64,000 nt of DNA from the NCBI GenBank assembly GCA_948567375.1, contig OX419758.1:43529001-43593000 (forward strand). Direction: 5' to 3'. A model generated the notes under the pieces. It did no database searches, had not been told where the DNA came from, and worked only from the letters and a program-made list of their open reading frames with translations. A program made the translations under genes and the position numbers. This DNA comes from Lunularia cruciata (lineage: Eukaryota; Streptophyta; Marchantiopsida; Lunulariales; Lunulariaceae). This document shows positions 42,839 to 54,775 of this stretch, piece after piece (the first letter of the stretch is position 1; the number at the start of each line of letters is the position of its first letter).

Positions 42839-43730
42839 CATGTGAGCTTGGATCTCATCACATCCTTGCCAAAGACAAAACAAGGACACACCACCATCAT
42901 GGTATTTGTGGATAAGCTTAGTAAGCAAATCCACTTGGCACCAACCTGTGATACCCTGCATGCTCCAACCTTAGTGCAAATCTACTTCGACAATGTCTTC
43001 AAGCATCATGGAATGCCACACGTACTCATCTCCGACCGTGATCCTCGCTTTATTGGGAAGTTTTGGCAAGCACTCTTTCAGATACTCGGCACCAAGCTTG
43101 CTTTGTCCACGGCCTATCATCCTCAAACTGATGGACAAACCAAACGTGCAAATTGTACATTGGAGGATATGTTGCGTGCCTTTGTAAATGTCCACCATAC
43201 CAATTGAGATGAATGTCTTGCCGCTGCCGAATTTGCCTACAACAATGCCAAACAGGCAAGCACCGGATTCTCTCCTTTCTTTCTCAATTTTGGCCAAGAT
43301 CTGCTTGTTCCAGATTCTCTTCTTGCTCCCCCTCCATCTCAGGTTCCTCATACTTCCACATTCTTGACCACTATATCCCAATCTTTCCAACAAGCCAAGT
43401 CTCACCTCCTTGTTGCTTAGAATCGCCAAAAACAATATGCGGACCACCATCGTCGAGATCTCACCTTTGAAGTCGGTGATAAAGTCATGCTATCCTCTAG
43501 TAACCTCCCTCTCCCACTTGATACCCAAGTTTGTAAACTTGCCCCTAATTGGATAGGACCCTTTGATATCACCCAAATTGTCTCTCCTGTTGCTTATCGT
43601 CTTGCCTTGCCTTGTCACATGCGTATCCATCTTGTCTTTCATGTTTCTAAGTTGAAACCCTTTGGTCATAACCCCTCTTCCTTTTCCTCTCAAGTCCAAC
43701 CTCCCCCCTCTTCCTATCCCTATCAATGAT
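42839..43730 (+). pseudogene. Integrase catalytic core and C-terminus of B1
   Basis: SLDLITSLPKTK (first Asp), LISDRDPRF (second Asp), then DGQTKRANCTLEDM, in which Lys stands at the position of the catalytic Glu 35 residues after the second Asp. A TGA follows HHTN. The C-terminal GPFDITQIV, AYRLALP and HLVFHVSKLKPF are recognisable; a TAG is in VLVA*NRQ. Confidence 0.9.
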
Positions 43731-43930
43731 CATGAAGAGTACAAAGTTGATCGTATCCTTGCGCGTTGCCACATTCAACGAGGCCGTCGCCAACATACGG
43801 AGTACAAGGTCCTTTGGAAAGGGTATCTCCTTCATGATGCCACCTAGGAACCTCTTTCTCACCTCCACAATGCACAGACGGCCATCCAGGAATTTGAAGC
43901 TTCATTGGCGACAAGGACGTCACCAACTAG
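43731..43930 (+). pseudogene. Chromodomain of B1
   Basis: In a shifted frame DHEEYKVDRILARCHI then HTEYKVLWKGYLLHDAT, followed by a TAG at the Trp codon of the expected W-E-P. This is the HP1-like fold found at the end of chromovirus integrases, presumably directing insertion to methylated histone H3. Confidence 0.9.
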
Positions 43931-43943
43931 CGGCGGGGGAATA
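43930..43943 (+). promoter_or_regulatory. Polypurine tract of B1
   Basis: Purine-rich GCGGCGGGGGAATA directly before the 3' LTR. The conserved region is also seen next to the B4 3' LTR. Confidence 0.85.
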
Positions 43944-44357
43944 TGTAACAATATGGAGTTTAGCGACGAAGTCAATCAGGCTCACAAAGTAGCACATAAG
44001 ACAAATTAGCCTAGAATATTCTAGAAGTATCTAGGAAGCTTCTTGGGAAGCTTCCCGGTTAGCTTAGCTTGCACCTTAAGTAAGTAGCTTCTAGAAGGAA
44101 GTTTCTAGAAGCTTCCACCTAGCTTAGCTTGCATGCCAAGTAGGCGGCTTCTAGAAGGAAGCTTCTTGAGAAGCTTCCTAGTTAACTTGGCTTGCACTAT
44201 AAGGAAGCGGCTTGAGGAAGCTTCTCAAGGGCCTTGTATGCTACCTATAAATACCAAAGCCAAAGCTCATGCTAGACATTGGGAGTTTTCCCTCATTCAA
44301 GTGTCCCAATGTGAATTTCCACTCTCCTATTTCTCTCCTTGGTTTCGGTCTTTTACA
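43944..44357 (+). repeat. 3' LTR of B1
   Basis: TGTAACAATATGG...CTTTTACA, 414 bp. GAAGCTTC copies at 44035, 44047, 44108, 44158, 44170 and 44217; a four-unit GAAgtTTCtaGAAgcTTC at 44098-44115; TATAAATA at 44246-44253. Confidence 0.96.
44098..44115 (+). promoter_or_regulatory. Perfect four-unit heat-shock element in B1 3' LTR
   Basis: GAAgtTTCtaGAAgcTTC, alternating GAA and TTC at 5 bp spacing, the consensus for heat-shock factor trimers. Confidence 0.6.
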
Positions 44358-44362
44358 CACTA
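44358..44362. repeat. Target-site duplication of B1, right copy
   Basis: CACTA, one base different from CACCA on the left. Confidence 0.7.
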
Positions 44363-46289
44363 TTTGCACTATCATATGGACCTTTAGCAATGCAGTTAGA
44401 GTTGGAGGCCTAGGTTGAGTAGAGGATTATACTTTGAAGGTGCAACTCCAAAGAGCTAACCTGTTTGTTGAGTGGAGGATCAAGTTTAGATCCAATTTGA
44501 ATGTAATTTGAGTGGAAGAGTTTGAACTAGTAACATCAAAGAAGTGAGAGTCAAGGGGAAATTGGATACACAAACTAAGGATATAATTGATATCTCCAAG
44601 CATAGGGGATTGGTGGTACATTTGATTGTGGTCCTAGACTTCCTTGAGAGTGATCATGTGTGGAAGCCTTGTTCAAGTTGATGAAAATTTGGTAATGGGA
44701 TAGATGGTGTAGAAATGCTACCCAAATTTCTCAAAATTAAGGTCAATTTTGAGTCAATGGATGTCAATTTGAGTAAAATTGGAAGCCTTGGTGTTGCAAA
44801 TTGAAAAAAAGTAAAATTAGAGGATGATTTGAGAACTCATCTCCTCAAATTAGGGATTTGGAGGTCCCTATCAACTCAATTTGGTTGGATTTGACAATTG
44901 GTGATAAATTTAGAGGTCAAGCAACTATAATAGAGGTTTGTCAAATTGGCAAAGGTGTCCAAAGTTAGAGATTTGGAGATTTAGAGGCTTCAGAGCATAA
45001 GGCTAGAGAGGCTATGAAGGCCTAGAAGGGCCAACAAGCTAGCTAGTTTAGATGAGTTTTTGGTAGTTTTTGATCATCATTTGGCAAAATCTGCTCACCC
45101 TTCTAGATTATGCATAGCAAGGCTTGAACATTAGATATTTGGTTTCTAGACTGGTACCCTAGCCAATTGGTTCAACCTCACTTGTTTTCATGGTGACTAG
45201 TAGCTTCATACATATACTCATGTAGCTTTGGCTAAGGGAGGTAATTTGATACCATCCTCAATGATCTTGGTATTTTAGGAGTGGATAAACAATCTTATTA
45301 TGTCAAAGGCCAAATGGTGGCAGACTTAGTCCAATGTTGAGTTATGAGATATAGGGTTTTTGTTTAGACGTGTTGTGATTGGACTCACTCCATTCTTTAC
45401 TTCCTATTTATGCATAAATTTTGTGTGAGGTGCATTAATATTTAAAGCATTGGTGCTATAGTTTGCTCTCAATAGTGAGGTTGGAGTGATGACCAATTAG
45501 ACTATCTATGCTTCTCTTTGGTGAGGAAGGAAATGATAGCCGCCAGACCATGAGAATGCATGTTATGATGCAAGGTATAGGTTACCTCTTTCTGATATTG
45601 TAGTTGTAATAGTTAGAGTTATGTAAGTGGGTGGTTCTTGGTGGGGATACTTGGTGGTTATAGTTAAGGTTTGGAGTACATTGTCACAATGGAGTTTTCT
45701 AAGGATTTGAGAGGAGATTTTTGCAATACATAGTGGGTTTACATGGAGTGGCACTTGATATCAACTCATATTGGAAGTACCAAAAGGGGAGGAGATTGAT
45801 TCCAATGTGGAGTTTGACACAAGAGTTGATTCAACTAAGAGTGCACTTGGTGTGTCCATACCCTTCTTGTGGGATATAGAAAAGATTTATGGGGACTCCA
45901 AAGTACAATGGGTACCATTTTAATGGATGATTTTATCCAAGAGTTTGATAATTGATGTGATTTGTAGTATATGTAGAACCTAGCTTTTTTCACACTCTTC
46001 ATGGCATAAAAGGGTTTGTTCTGGCATTGGGTTTGCTAATGGATGCTACCATTAGTTTAGGAGAGCTCACTTGGAGGAGATTAAACTGTGGAGATAGTCC
46101 TGGTCTCCAAACTACATCTCCACAACTTCAAGCTCAATTTCTAGGGGTAGATTGATATTACCTATGAGTTATAGTTCAAATAGCATTGGTAGATCTAGTG
46201 GAGGTGCACCAGTTGGATATAATGCTACTATGAGTGGAGGTATTGCTACATGATGTGATACAATATCAAAGGGTTTGATCCCATGGTAG
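44363..46289. other. Leader-like DNA after B1 insertion
   Basis: 1.9 kb with no domain. G-rich on the plus strand with no long frames. In the C3 model it continues the untranslated leader toward gag. Confidence 0.4.
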
Positions 46290-46950
46290 AGTTCTTTTAT
46301 TTTATGAGGCAAAACTACTAAGGAGTGCAGACTAACAAGCAAAGGAGCTTGTAGGAGTTCTAGTGAAAGGTTTGAGAGAGCCTGTGCAAGACATACACTT
46401 GCATGAGATAATTGATCAATTTTACTTAGGGAGTTACTAAGGCCCAAGTAATCTAATTTTGGTCTCGGATCTTGGACAAGGAGTTGCAACATAGAGTATG
46501 TGATGTTATGTTGTTATAGACTACCTCACCTACTTTGGTGGTGGTCTTTAGTTTGGCTGAAGATATTAAACTTAACATGGCAGAAGAGAGAGAAGTGACA
46601 TTTGGATTTTGTAAGGAGACCCCATCCATAGTTGTCACTTCTTCTAAAATGTAGTAAAGTGCACCACATTTGGTTTGCTTCCAAAGGCAGAGTGGACAAC
46701 CAAGATCTGATAGAGGGAGTGGAGAGCCTAGTGCAACTAGACCCTTTCCTTCATTTTTGGATCAACAATAACTAGTGAGTGACAATATTGCTTGTTGGAC
46801 TTGTGGTGGATCTCATCACAAGAGAGAGTGTAATCAAGGTAGTACATGTACCTCTAGTGTATCATAGCCATCATAGAGATAATGTGTCCATTGCCACAAA
46901 TTTGGTCACATTAGTGATCAATGCTTGACCTTCAACCAAAGTTACTAAGT
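46290..46950 (+). pseudogene. Gag of C3 with two zinc knuckles
   Basis: The readable part TTSPTLVVVFSLAEDIKLNM (46520-46580) is of gag type. CWTCGGSHHKREC (46793-46831; a CX2CX3HX4C variant) and CVHCHKFGHISDQC (46883-46924; CX2CX4HX4C) are in the same frame, 90 bp apart. Two TAG stops lie between them. The N-terminal part is too decayed to place the start. Confidence 0.75.
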
Positions 46951-47794
46951 GGTAGGGTTGCTATGGTAGTTGATAGAAGAGCTCCAGACCATGGAGGAAA
47001 AGGTGGTAGAATACGTGCACTTGGTAGGAACCCAATATCTTCCTTTGCTTTTCATAAATCCTTGGCTACTTGGATTGAGCAATTGAAATAGAGATTTTCT
47101 AGCATGGTCATAGCTCAAAGGAGATTGGTTTCAAGTTCTGAGGCTTCCACCTCTTGTGCTAGTGATAGAGATGTCATGAAATTTATGTGTGGAGTACCAT
47201 AGGTAGAAACATCAACCATAGTAACTAGGAATTTATTATGTGCTTCAAATCCTAAAGGAGCATCAATGGAGTTGGACCCATATAGAGGAGATGTTGGTAG
47301 ACAAATCAAACTTCCACAGTCTTTCACACTCTCTAAGGCACTACATACAACATCCATGCCTTCTAGAGGTCCTAGTGCAAGTGTGGTAGGTAGTGATGGA
47401 GTGCATTATGGACTAAATACTTGTTAGTCTTTTGCTATTACATAATTGAGTCTACCATAATTTTAGAGGCAGCTCAATTGATTATGCACTTCCTTTTGTT
47501 CTCAATTAATGACATGTTTACATCCAGTTGACCTACCTCTAGTGTTTTGGTTTGCTACCACACTTTGTGAGAGTAAGGATGATATGGTTTGTCCTTTTGG
47601 AGCAAAGGTGGTTGATAGTGGAGCTAACTTGGTTGAGGAGCATAGAATTCATTCAATGATCAATGGTTTATGGCATGCAATGGCTATTAGCTTGGAGGAG
47701 TTACTAGCTAGACTTGCCTTTGAGCAAGATCGGTTTGCACCTTAAGTTGTCCTATAGGACAACCAAAGTGTGAAATTTCATTTGGTGAGACCTT
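46951..47794. other. Decayed sequence after gag
   Basis: No protease or RT motif found. The longest frame (47509-47745, 78 codons) is not recognised. The protease-RT-RNase H part expected here is missing. Confidence 0.4.
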
Positions 47795-48107
47795 CAAGGA
47801 AGATATTCTTTTAGAATTTTGACTTTATTTGACTTTTAGCCTAATAACTTGAGTTACTCTTGTAGTTAGCAACTTTGGTATGTAATTATTTCACAAGTAT
47901 ATAAACTAGGGGTGAGGAGGTACTCATCATCCTTTCATTTGCAACTATTTCTCTCATTGAGTTCTCTAGAGAGCAATGTCTTGAGTCTTGAAGAGTTATC
48001 CTTGGAGGATTATGATGGAGTTGGGATTCCTTGCATTCTTAGTCCATGGTGTATTACCATAATAGCCATCAAAGGTCCATCTTGAGTGAGAAACAGGCTG
48101 GCTTATA
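47795..48107 (+). repeat. Family A LTR fragment (3' half)
   Basis: Starts mid-LTR at gaagatattcttttag and follows LTR A to GGCTTATA. It contains the TATA region (aagtatataaac, 47895-47907). Its 5' half is missing. It replaces the pol part of C3, so it marks a deletion or a truncated insertion. Confidence 0.85.
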
Positions 48108-48910
48108 GATTGGGATGATCAATTCACTAGTTTATTTTGCAAAACACTCTTTGGCATGTTCAAAAGCAAACTTACCATGTCCATGGCATACCATCCACAA
48201 ACCAATGGAAAAATAGAGTGGGCTAGTTGTATATGCTTGGGGCTTCACCTTAGAAGAGCAAGAAAGGTGGGACACATTACTTCCACTTGTGGAATTTTTT
48301 GATAACAATGCAATGAATGTATCTACTCAAATCACACCATTCTACCTCATGTATGGAGAACATCCTTTCACACTTTTAAGCTTGATAGAGATCTACTTAA
48401 TGGTTACAAAAGTCTATGCTATCAACACTTTTAATCCAACAAGGTGTGGATAATGCCAAAAATAGGATGCAAATAGCCCAAAATTGGCAAAAAAGATATG
48501 TAGATGAACATTGTAGATATATAGAGTTCAACATAAGAGATCAAATATGGCTATCCACAACCAACCTTACATTGGTTGGCCCTTGTAAGCTTAGACCTTA
48601 TTTTATTGGCCCATTTCCTATCATTTATTGAATTGGAATAGTGGCCTATCACCTTGAGCTACTGACATAAAGATACATCCAATGTTCCATGTTTCCTTCT
48701 TATGCAGATATGCAACCCACCCTCCCCACTTTCCTTCCTTACAAGAAGTTCAAGCTTGTTCAACACTCATTGATAACACAGAGGATAAAAAGTTGAATGC
48801 ATTCTTGAGAAATGCATCCGCAATACTTGCTATCATCATGTGGAATATATTGTATATTGGAAGTGTACCCATTATATAAGGCAACATGGGAACCCGTAGC
48901 TAACTTGACC
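48108..48910 (+). pseudogene. Integrase and chromodomain of C3
   Basis: DWDDQFTSLFCKTLFGMF at the second Asp, then MSMAYHPQTNGKIEW with Glu at the catalytic position. The C-terminus has the LVGPCKLRPYFIGPFPII-type segment and, in broken frames, HVEYIVYWK...YIRQHGNP corresponding to a chromodomain (48800-48895). Stops and frameshifts throughout. Confidence 0.8.
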
Positions 48911-48978
48911 AATATTAATGTAATATTTTGAACAATAGCTCTGCAACAAGGACATTGTGTCTTGAATATAGAGAGGTT

Positions 48979-49530
48979 TGTAATCTCATTAGCTAGACAA
49001 ATTATCTTGATGTGGAAATCAGCTTGGTGATATCTTTAGGGATATTATACATGATGGTCTAAGTAGATCAGATAGAGGTGTCACCAAAAGAGGGCCTCCA
49101 CTAATATGGTAGAGGCACACACCAAAACTTTAGAGCCACTTTTGGAGGCCTAAACAAACAAATTAGACATCAAAATATGAAAAATTCCTCCCCTTTGGAA
49201 AAGAGGCTTACCTTCTCCTTCCTCACTTTGTCTTGTCTTTTCAGCAATACCACTTCCATATTATTTTGAGCTTTTATAGGAAGATTCCCAAAAGATTTCC
49301 TACAATAAAATTTGTTTGACCAACCAGGTCTAGGTTGACATGGATCCAATCTATAGGTGTAGCTTGTAGACTTGTCACCTATCCATGTATCTAATCTAAG
49401 AAGTAGCTCCCTTGGAAGGGATCTTGTCCATTATATAAGAAAGTTGAAGTGCTCCTATGGAGCATCAAAGTATTGAAGAATTAAACCTTATGTTTCTTTT
49501 GGTGTTTCTCTTATCATCAAAATATTATGC
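48979..49530 (+). repeat. Family C LTR, 3' LTR of C3
   Basis: Starts TGTAATCTC after gaatatagagaggtt (a degraded polypurine tract). It aligns with LTR C of C1; the end at about 49530 is approximate. Confidence 0.75.
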
Positions 49531-50804
49531 ATAGACACATGGGAAAACCTCTTTGAGTAAGATGTTTTCCCACCAAAAGATGAAGATAATGGATCCATGA
49601 TCCAACTTTGGCTACATCCAACAACATGGTAGTTTGCATCCAATGTGTGTAGACTTGGTGTGTACTCACCACCACCATGTGAAAGAATTGCCCATCAAAG
49701 GGACATTCTCCAAAATATAGGTAGTAAAAATGGATTGATGAACTTGGAGATGTTATAGTGTATGTAACGTCTCCCAAAACACACCAAAATGGAGATCTTG
49801 TAGACCTTGACCTTTGCCAACATGTATATCCCTAACATGGCTATCCAAATATCACCAAATGAATGGGACCATATCTTTCCAAATCTTATGCCCCCATCAA
49901 GGAAATCTCAAGGAAATAGTAGCGTATCTTGGTAACCTTTGATTGTTAATATTGGTAATAACTCAAGATATCAATAGGCCAAGTATGCCACATGATATAG
50001 AGAGACTTGCCTAGAAGTCTTATCTCTCTCCACATACAAGTACCTTTGAACTTGTATCTTTGTCTATAGTCCCACAACTAGTCTAATGCTAATCCCACCA
50101 AGCAACTCTAATAGATATACTCTATCTACTAGATATTACCAAGCAATAAGTGTGGTATCCAAAGGTGAAAAGGTAATAGACTCTGGAGGCTCATCTTTAC
50201 AATGGTTTTTTGGTGGTCCAAAGGCTCCACTCCAAACCTATTGCACCAACTGATTTTCATGATGTTGCAATGCTTCCTTAAAACTCCACAATAGAATATC
50301 CAATGTGGATGGAACAATCTACTTGTACTCCAAATCATTGTGATCTCCTTTGGTATTGAGTATCTTTTGCATAGGCATTCCCCTTTAATAAGTCACCGGG
50401 ATAAGTAACCAAAGCATTGAAAGCTAAAATTGATGCCATGGTCCTTGATTGTAGTGAGCCAAAACTACTACTATAGCGCATTGGTAAGCAACATACCTAT
50501 CCCTCACCTGATTGCCAACTTGGCCTATAGGAAGTTATCTCTTCCCAATAGTCAATATCGAAACCCATGGGGTATAACACTACACCACCAACTAACACAT
50601 CATATGACTCTATTATTGTCATAGTAGCTTGAGCTCTCACCACAAAGCTATCAATCAAATGAAAAAGCTGAATCTAGACAATAAGCTCCCTACATGTGAT
50701 GTACTATGTTGAACCACCCTTTAGAAATCTCTAGATTTGAAATTAACAATTATAGCCTTTCTTAACATAAGTGGCTATGCATCAAAGTCTAGTAAGACCC
50801 TTTA
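49531..50804. other. Unassigned DNA
   Basis: No coding motif. TGTAACGTCTCCC at 49764 looks like a possible start of another LTR, but I find no matching end or partner. The rest is ordinary AT-rich sequence with frames below 90 codons. Confidence 0.45.
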
Positions 50805-51199
50805 TTGTATATAGACCTATACTCATGGGAATATTCTCCTAAACATGTGGTCTTAACTTGATCCAACCATAAGTCAAGGATTCCTTCACATGGGATATCC
50901 TTGGACTATAGAAGAATATGAAATAAAAAGGCTTTTGGGTCCAAGAGTTCTCAACTCTTTCTTCAAAGCTAAACACCTAGGAATAATACCAAGTCAATTC
51001 ACTAGAATCCAAAATAGTAGAGCTCATCTTTTCCATTTCCTCTAAAGTAAGATCCACTCTATTTTGGCTATAACTAACTTTAGCTAATCATGACTAATGC
51101 AGAACTATCCTTTAACTCTCTATAAATAATATCTCTCAAGTACTTATAATACCAGACTAAATATCAAAATAGTACATACATGCACAAATAGGTGTTACA
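50805..51199 (-). repeat. 3' LTR fragment of A3
   Basis: LTR A from TGTAACACC (minus, 51199) to about the middle of the LTR near 50805. A duplicated TGTTACATTT at 51193-51210 separates it from the polypurine tract. Confidence 0.85.
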
Positions 51200-51220
51200 T
51201 TTGTGTTACATTACCCCTAG

Positions 51221-52560
51221 ACTAAGATTTGACTTTGTCCTTGGATTGAAGGTCTCTTTACCTTCCATGATAGATCTTCAACTTATCATGGTTAATCTTA
51301 TCAAAGAGTCTTCCTCCTACTCCTTGAGATCATAGGTGTAATTGCCCCACACCTTCTCCATTATGAAAAGACCAAAGTATTTAGGAAAGAACTTCTTTTG
51401 AACTCTCTTGAATTGAATAGAATCAAACAACATTACCCAATCACCTTCTTTGAAGGGTTCTACTTTCTTCTTGCCTTGCCCTTTGTCATGGCTCTCCTTT
51501 TGTTTCCTTTGGGCTTGCTCCACTTGAAGCATAGCAGCTGCTCTTGCCTCTTCCAATTCCATGAGTTGATCTTTCCTTCACTTCTTTGTATCACCTCCTT
51601 GTGCTTTCTTGAATCTCCTATGAATGCTTTGGAAGGTAGGAAGATCAAAGTAAATAGGTAAGGTAGATTCAATACCATATACCAAATGAAATGGAGAATA
51701 TCCGATGGAAGTCTTCATGGTTGTCCTGTACTCCCATAAAATTGCGTGGATCTTCTTGTCCCAATGATGTTTAGCCTCCTCTATTTCTGCATCTTTGGCC
51801 AACATCATGTACAAGGTTTGACTAATTCTCTCTACCAGGCCATTGCAGTTGGCTTATAAGATATAGTTACTCTATGTGTGCTAGAGAAATGTTGTAGTAT
51901 GGCTGTAGTGATGCTCCTTGTAAACTCTCCTCCTCTATTAGAAAGTGACTCCAAAGGATACCCAAACCTAGTGATAATGCATATATAAAAAATCTACCAA
52001 CTTCATTTTTATTCTTATCCTTCAATGGTGTAGCCTCTACCCACTTGGCAAGATAATCAGTAACTACCACAATGTATAGATTGTTCCTTGGGGTACTAAG
52101 AGGACCTATAAAGTCAATTCTCCACTTCTTCTCAAAATGTCCTAGCAATGGAATTGATCTAAGAGGGGGAGTGGAAGTGGAATTTCTAGCAAAAGCTTGA
52201 CAAAGATGACAAATTTTGCAATAATCAAGAAAATCCTTGAAAATCCCCCTCCAATAGTAACTTGCATCTAGAATCTTGAAAGAAGTCACCTTTCTTGCAA
52301 AGTGTCCTCACACACTAAATCTTCATGAAACTCCTTTATAAATAGGATAGACTCCTCCTTATCCACAACTCTTTGAAGTAGACCATATGCTCCTTGGTGA
52401 AAAAGTATATCCTCGACCATTTTTTAAGGTCTAGATCTTGCTGTAGGGGCCTTCCTCTCCCTAGCATGCAGCCCTTCTGGATAGTTACCCCTTGTAATAA
52501 AGTCCATAATCTCCTTGTACTCCATTGGAACCTCTTGAGTGATTGAGATTACCATGAGCT
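51221..52560 (-). pseudogene. Integrase of A3
   Basis: Segments 51867-52289 (ILDASYYWRGIFKDFLDYCK, zinc Cys CKICHLCQ, then WRIDFIGPL and VTDYLAKWVEA) and 51317-51814 (WDKKIHAILWEYRTTMKT, EGDWVMLFDSIQFKRVQKKF) match A2. Frameshift near the second catalytic Asp. A stop and several indels. Confidence 0.88.
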
Positions 52561-53290
52561 CCTCATCCAGGGAGGAATCATCCATTAGTTCAACTCCATC
52601 ATGATCATTGGTGCTAGATAAAAAAATTTAGCATTTGCATGTTTCTTCCCTGACCTATCCTAAATGGTGTAGTCATACTCAGACAAGAGTATCATCCACC
52701 TTACTAGCCTCCCTTCAATATTAGGCTTGTTCAAGATGTACTTTAAAGCCTTGTGATTTGTGACAATGGTGGCTTTCACTCCAATCAAGTAGTGTCTAAA
52801 ATTCATGAGACCAAAGATCGCTGCCAACCCTTCTCTCTCCTTGACAGAGTAGTTCTTTTTTGATGAAACCATCTATCTACTAGCATAAGCTATTGGATGA
52901 TCATGCCCATCTTGATATAATTGACTAAGAGCACAATCTTATAGCTACATTGGAAGCCTCATGTAGAGGATGAAAGGGCTCTCCAATCAGGTTTGGAATT
53001 ACAACAAGGGATTGCTTGAGCTCCTCAAAAGCTTTGAGAGCCTCCTTGTCTTCCAAAATCACAATGTATTCTACATGCTTATTCATGTAAATGGTCAATA
53101 CATAAGTCTTGTTGGAAAATGAAAAGATGAATGTCCTATAATACCCAACTATCTCCAAGAATTGATGTAATTTTTTCAAGCTTGAAGGGAATGGAAGGGC
53201 TGAGATTTTCCTCACCTTCTCAAGATCAACTACTATTCCATCCTCAAAGATGATATGCCAAAAGTTGACCTTCTTCATAACCAAAAATGC
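52561..53290 (-). pseudogene. RNase H and RT connection of A3
   Basis: VKEREGLAAIFGLMNFRHYL and TNHKALKYILNKPNIEGRLV (52660-52872), and the connection KIRKISALPFPSSLKKLHQF (52925-53284). The first RNase H Asp region is shifted. Compared with A2, His stands where Asp would be in TNHK. Confidence 0.85.
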
Positions 53291-53790
53291 ACTTCTCTAG
53301 GTTGAGTGATGCATTTGCTTCATCCAAACATTGCAAGGCCTTGATTAAGTGCTCAAAGTACTCCTCCTTGCTCCCATAGACACAAAAATTATCAATGAAG
53401 TCTCTCACAAATTCCCCAATGAAAGGTTCAAACACCTTGTTTCCATGAACCATTGGACTGTGGCTGGAGCATTGCAAAATCCCAAAAGGCATTACCTTGA
53501 AAGCATAAGTTCCCAAAGGTGTGGTGAATGTGGTGAAATTCTGATTTGGTTATACCCACTATAACCATTTCTAAAATTGTACCTCTCATGACTTGCAACC
53601 TCTTCCAAGATCACATCAATAAATGGCAAAGGGTAATAGTCCTTCTTAGTAATAACATTGAGTTTCTTGTAATCCACATATACCCAAAGCTTGCCATTCT
53701 TTTTCTTCAAAATTACAATTGGAGACACACATTTTGAATTCTCTACCTCAAAGATAAATCCGGCCTACTTGGGTTTATCAATTTCCTCCT
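53244..53790 (-). pseudogene. Reverse transcriptase of A3
   Basis: MSPIVILKKKNGKLWVYVDY, PLPFIDVILEEVASHERYNF, GYSGYNQI, then FVRDFIDNFCVYG in the next frame: the catalytic FIDD is FIDN. Two frames overlap around 53490-53520. Confidence 0.88.
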
Positions 53791-54770
53791 TCACAATCAA
53801 AGCAATTGGTGGGCTAATGCGATGTTGCTTTTGACGGATTGGTCTTGCATGTGACTCCACTTCTATCTTGTACTCCTCCAAGGTGACTTCCTTTAGATCC
53901 TTGTAACTAAAAGAAAAAACATGGATGAACTTGTAAATCTCCTCAAAATCTCACCCTCTCCTCCTTAGGAACATTTGGACCATACTTGAGGGTAGACAGC
54001 CTTCTCTCCATCTCCTCAAGTGTCAATGGGGATTTATTTGTGTCCTTCACAACCTCAAGCTAAGGTGAAAAATCCATAGCACACAAGGGATACAAATTTG
54101 AATCAGATTCATCATCCTCCTTGGAAGTTTCTTCCTCCATGCTTGTGTCCACACTTGAAGCTACTTTTTTGAATATGATTCTCAATAATCAGAAGATGGT
54201 GTATTTAAAGATGAAGTGTTGGTGATGTTAGTCATAAGAATTGTAACTCTTTAGTTTGATGGCCTAATCCTCAAGTGCATACTGCTCTCAACCATGGCCT
54301 CCCAAGAAGCAAATCATAGCTTTAATCCTTAAAGACTTGGAAAGTCATGAGATTTTGAATTCCCATAAGTGAAACTAGCACCTTATCTATCCATCATCCT
54401 TATTGGTCAAACTTGTTGCTTGTTTACCATGCTCACCACAAATGTTGAAGGTTTAGAGGGTATCATACCCAACTTCTTCATCAATCTCTTTCACATAGCA
54501 TTCACTATAGATCCTCCATCAACAAGTGCATCCTTGATGTTATGACCATTCATTCTCACATCAATCTTGGAGGCATATTCACAAGCCTCCCATGGCGTTG
54601 GTTTGGCATCCACCACCCCAATTGATACTAAAGCTTTTGCTTTCTTCTTCTTCTTGCTCCTTGTAGAACTCAAATCACCTCTAAGCTCCTTTCTCAAGGT
54701 AGGATTCAGAGCAATCAGTTGAACCATTGTGATGTTAGCCTTGTGACTACTAACATCCTCCAACACATTG
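53791..54770 (-). pseudogene. Gag end, protease and acidic linker of A3
   Basis: 54491-54766 gives VEDVSSHKANI-like start, STRSKKKKKAKAL, and ALVDGGSIVNAM with the protease triad DGG. The acidic linker at 54060-54180 and the lead into RT follow in broken frames. Confidence 0.85.
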
Positions 54771-54775
54771 GGAAT

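Larger units (their letters stand above)
38732..44357 (+). mobile_element. Family B chromovirus B1, complete with both LTRs
   Basis: 5626 bp with two 414 bp LTRs, primer site, gag, protease, RT, RNase H, integrase, chromodomain and polypurine tract. It has a near-perfect 5 bp target duplication. The coding region has roughly ten stops or frameshifts, so the copy is not autonomous. The LTRs differ by substitutions and compensating small indels. Confidence 0.96.
37219..49530 (+). mobile_element. Family C copy C3, split by B1 and a family A LTR piece
   Basis: Plus-strand parts in order: LTR (37219-37644), leader, gap filled by B1 (38732-44357), gag with two zinc knuckles (46290-46950), a deletion carrying a family A LTR fragment (47795-48107), integrase and chromodomain (48108-48910), 3' LTR (48979-49530). 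That the LTRs and pieces belong to one insertion is inferred from order and orientation; protease, RT and RNase H are missing. Confidence 0.6.

Noticed and set aside
49764-49780. TGTAACGTCTCCC as an LTR start
   Set aside because: No matching end, partner, primer site or polypurine tract nearby.
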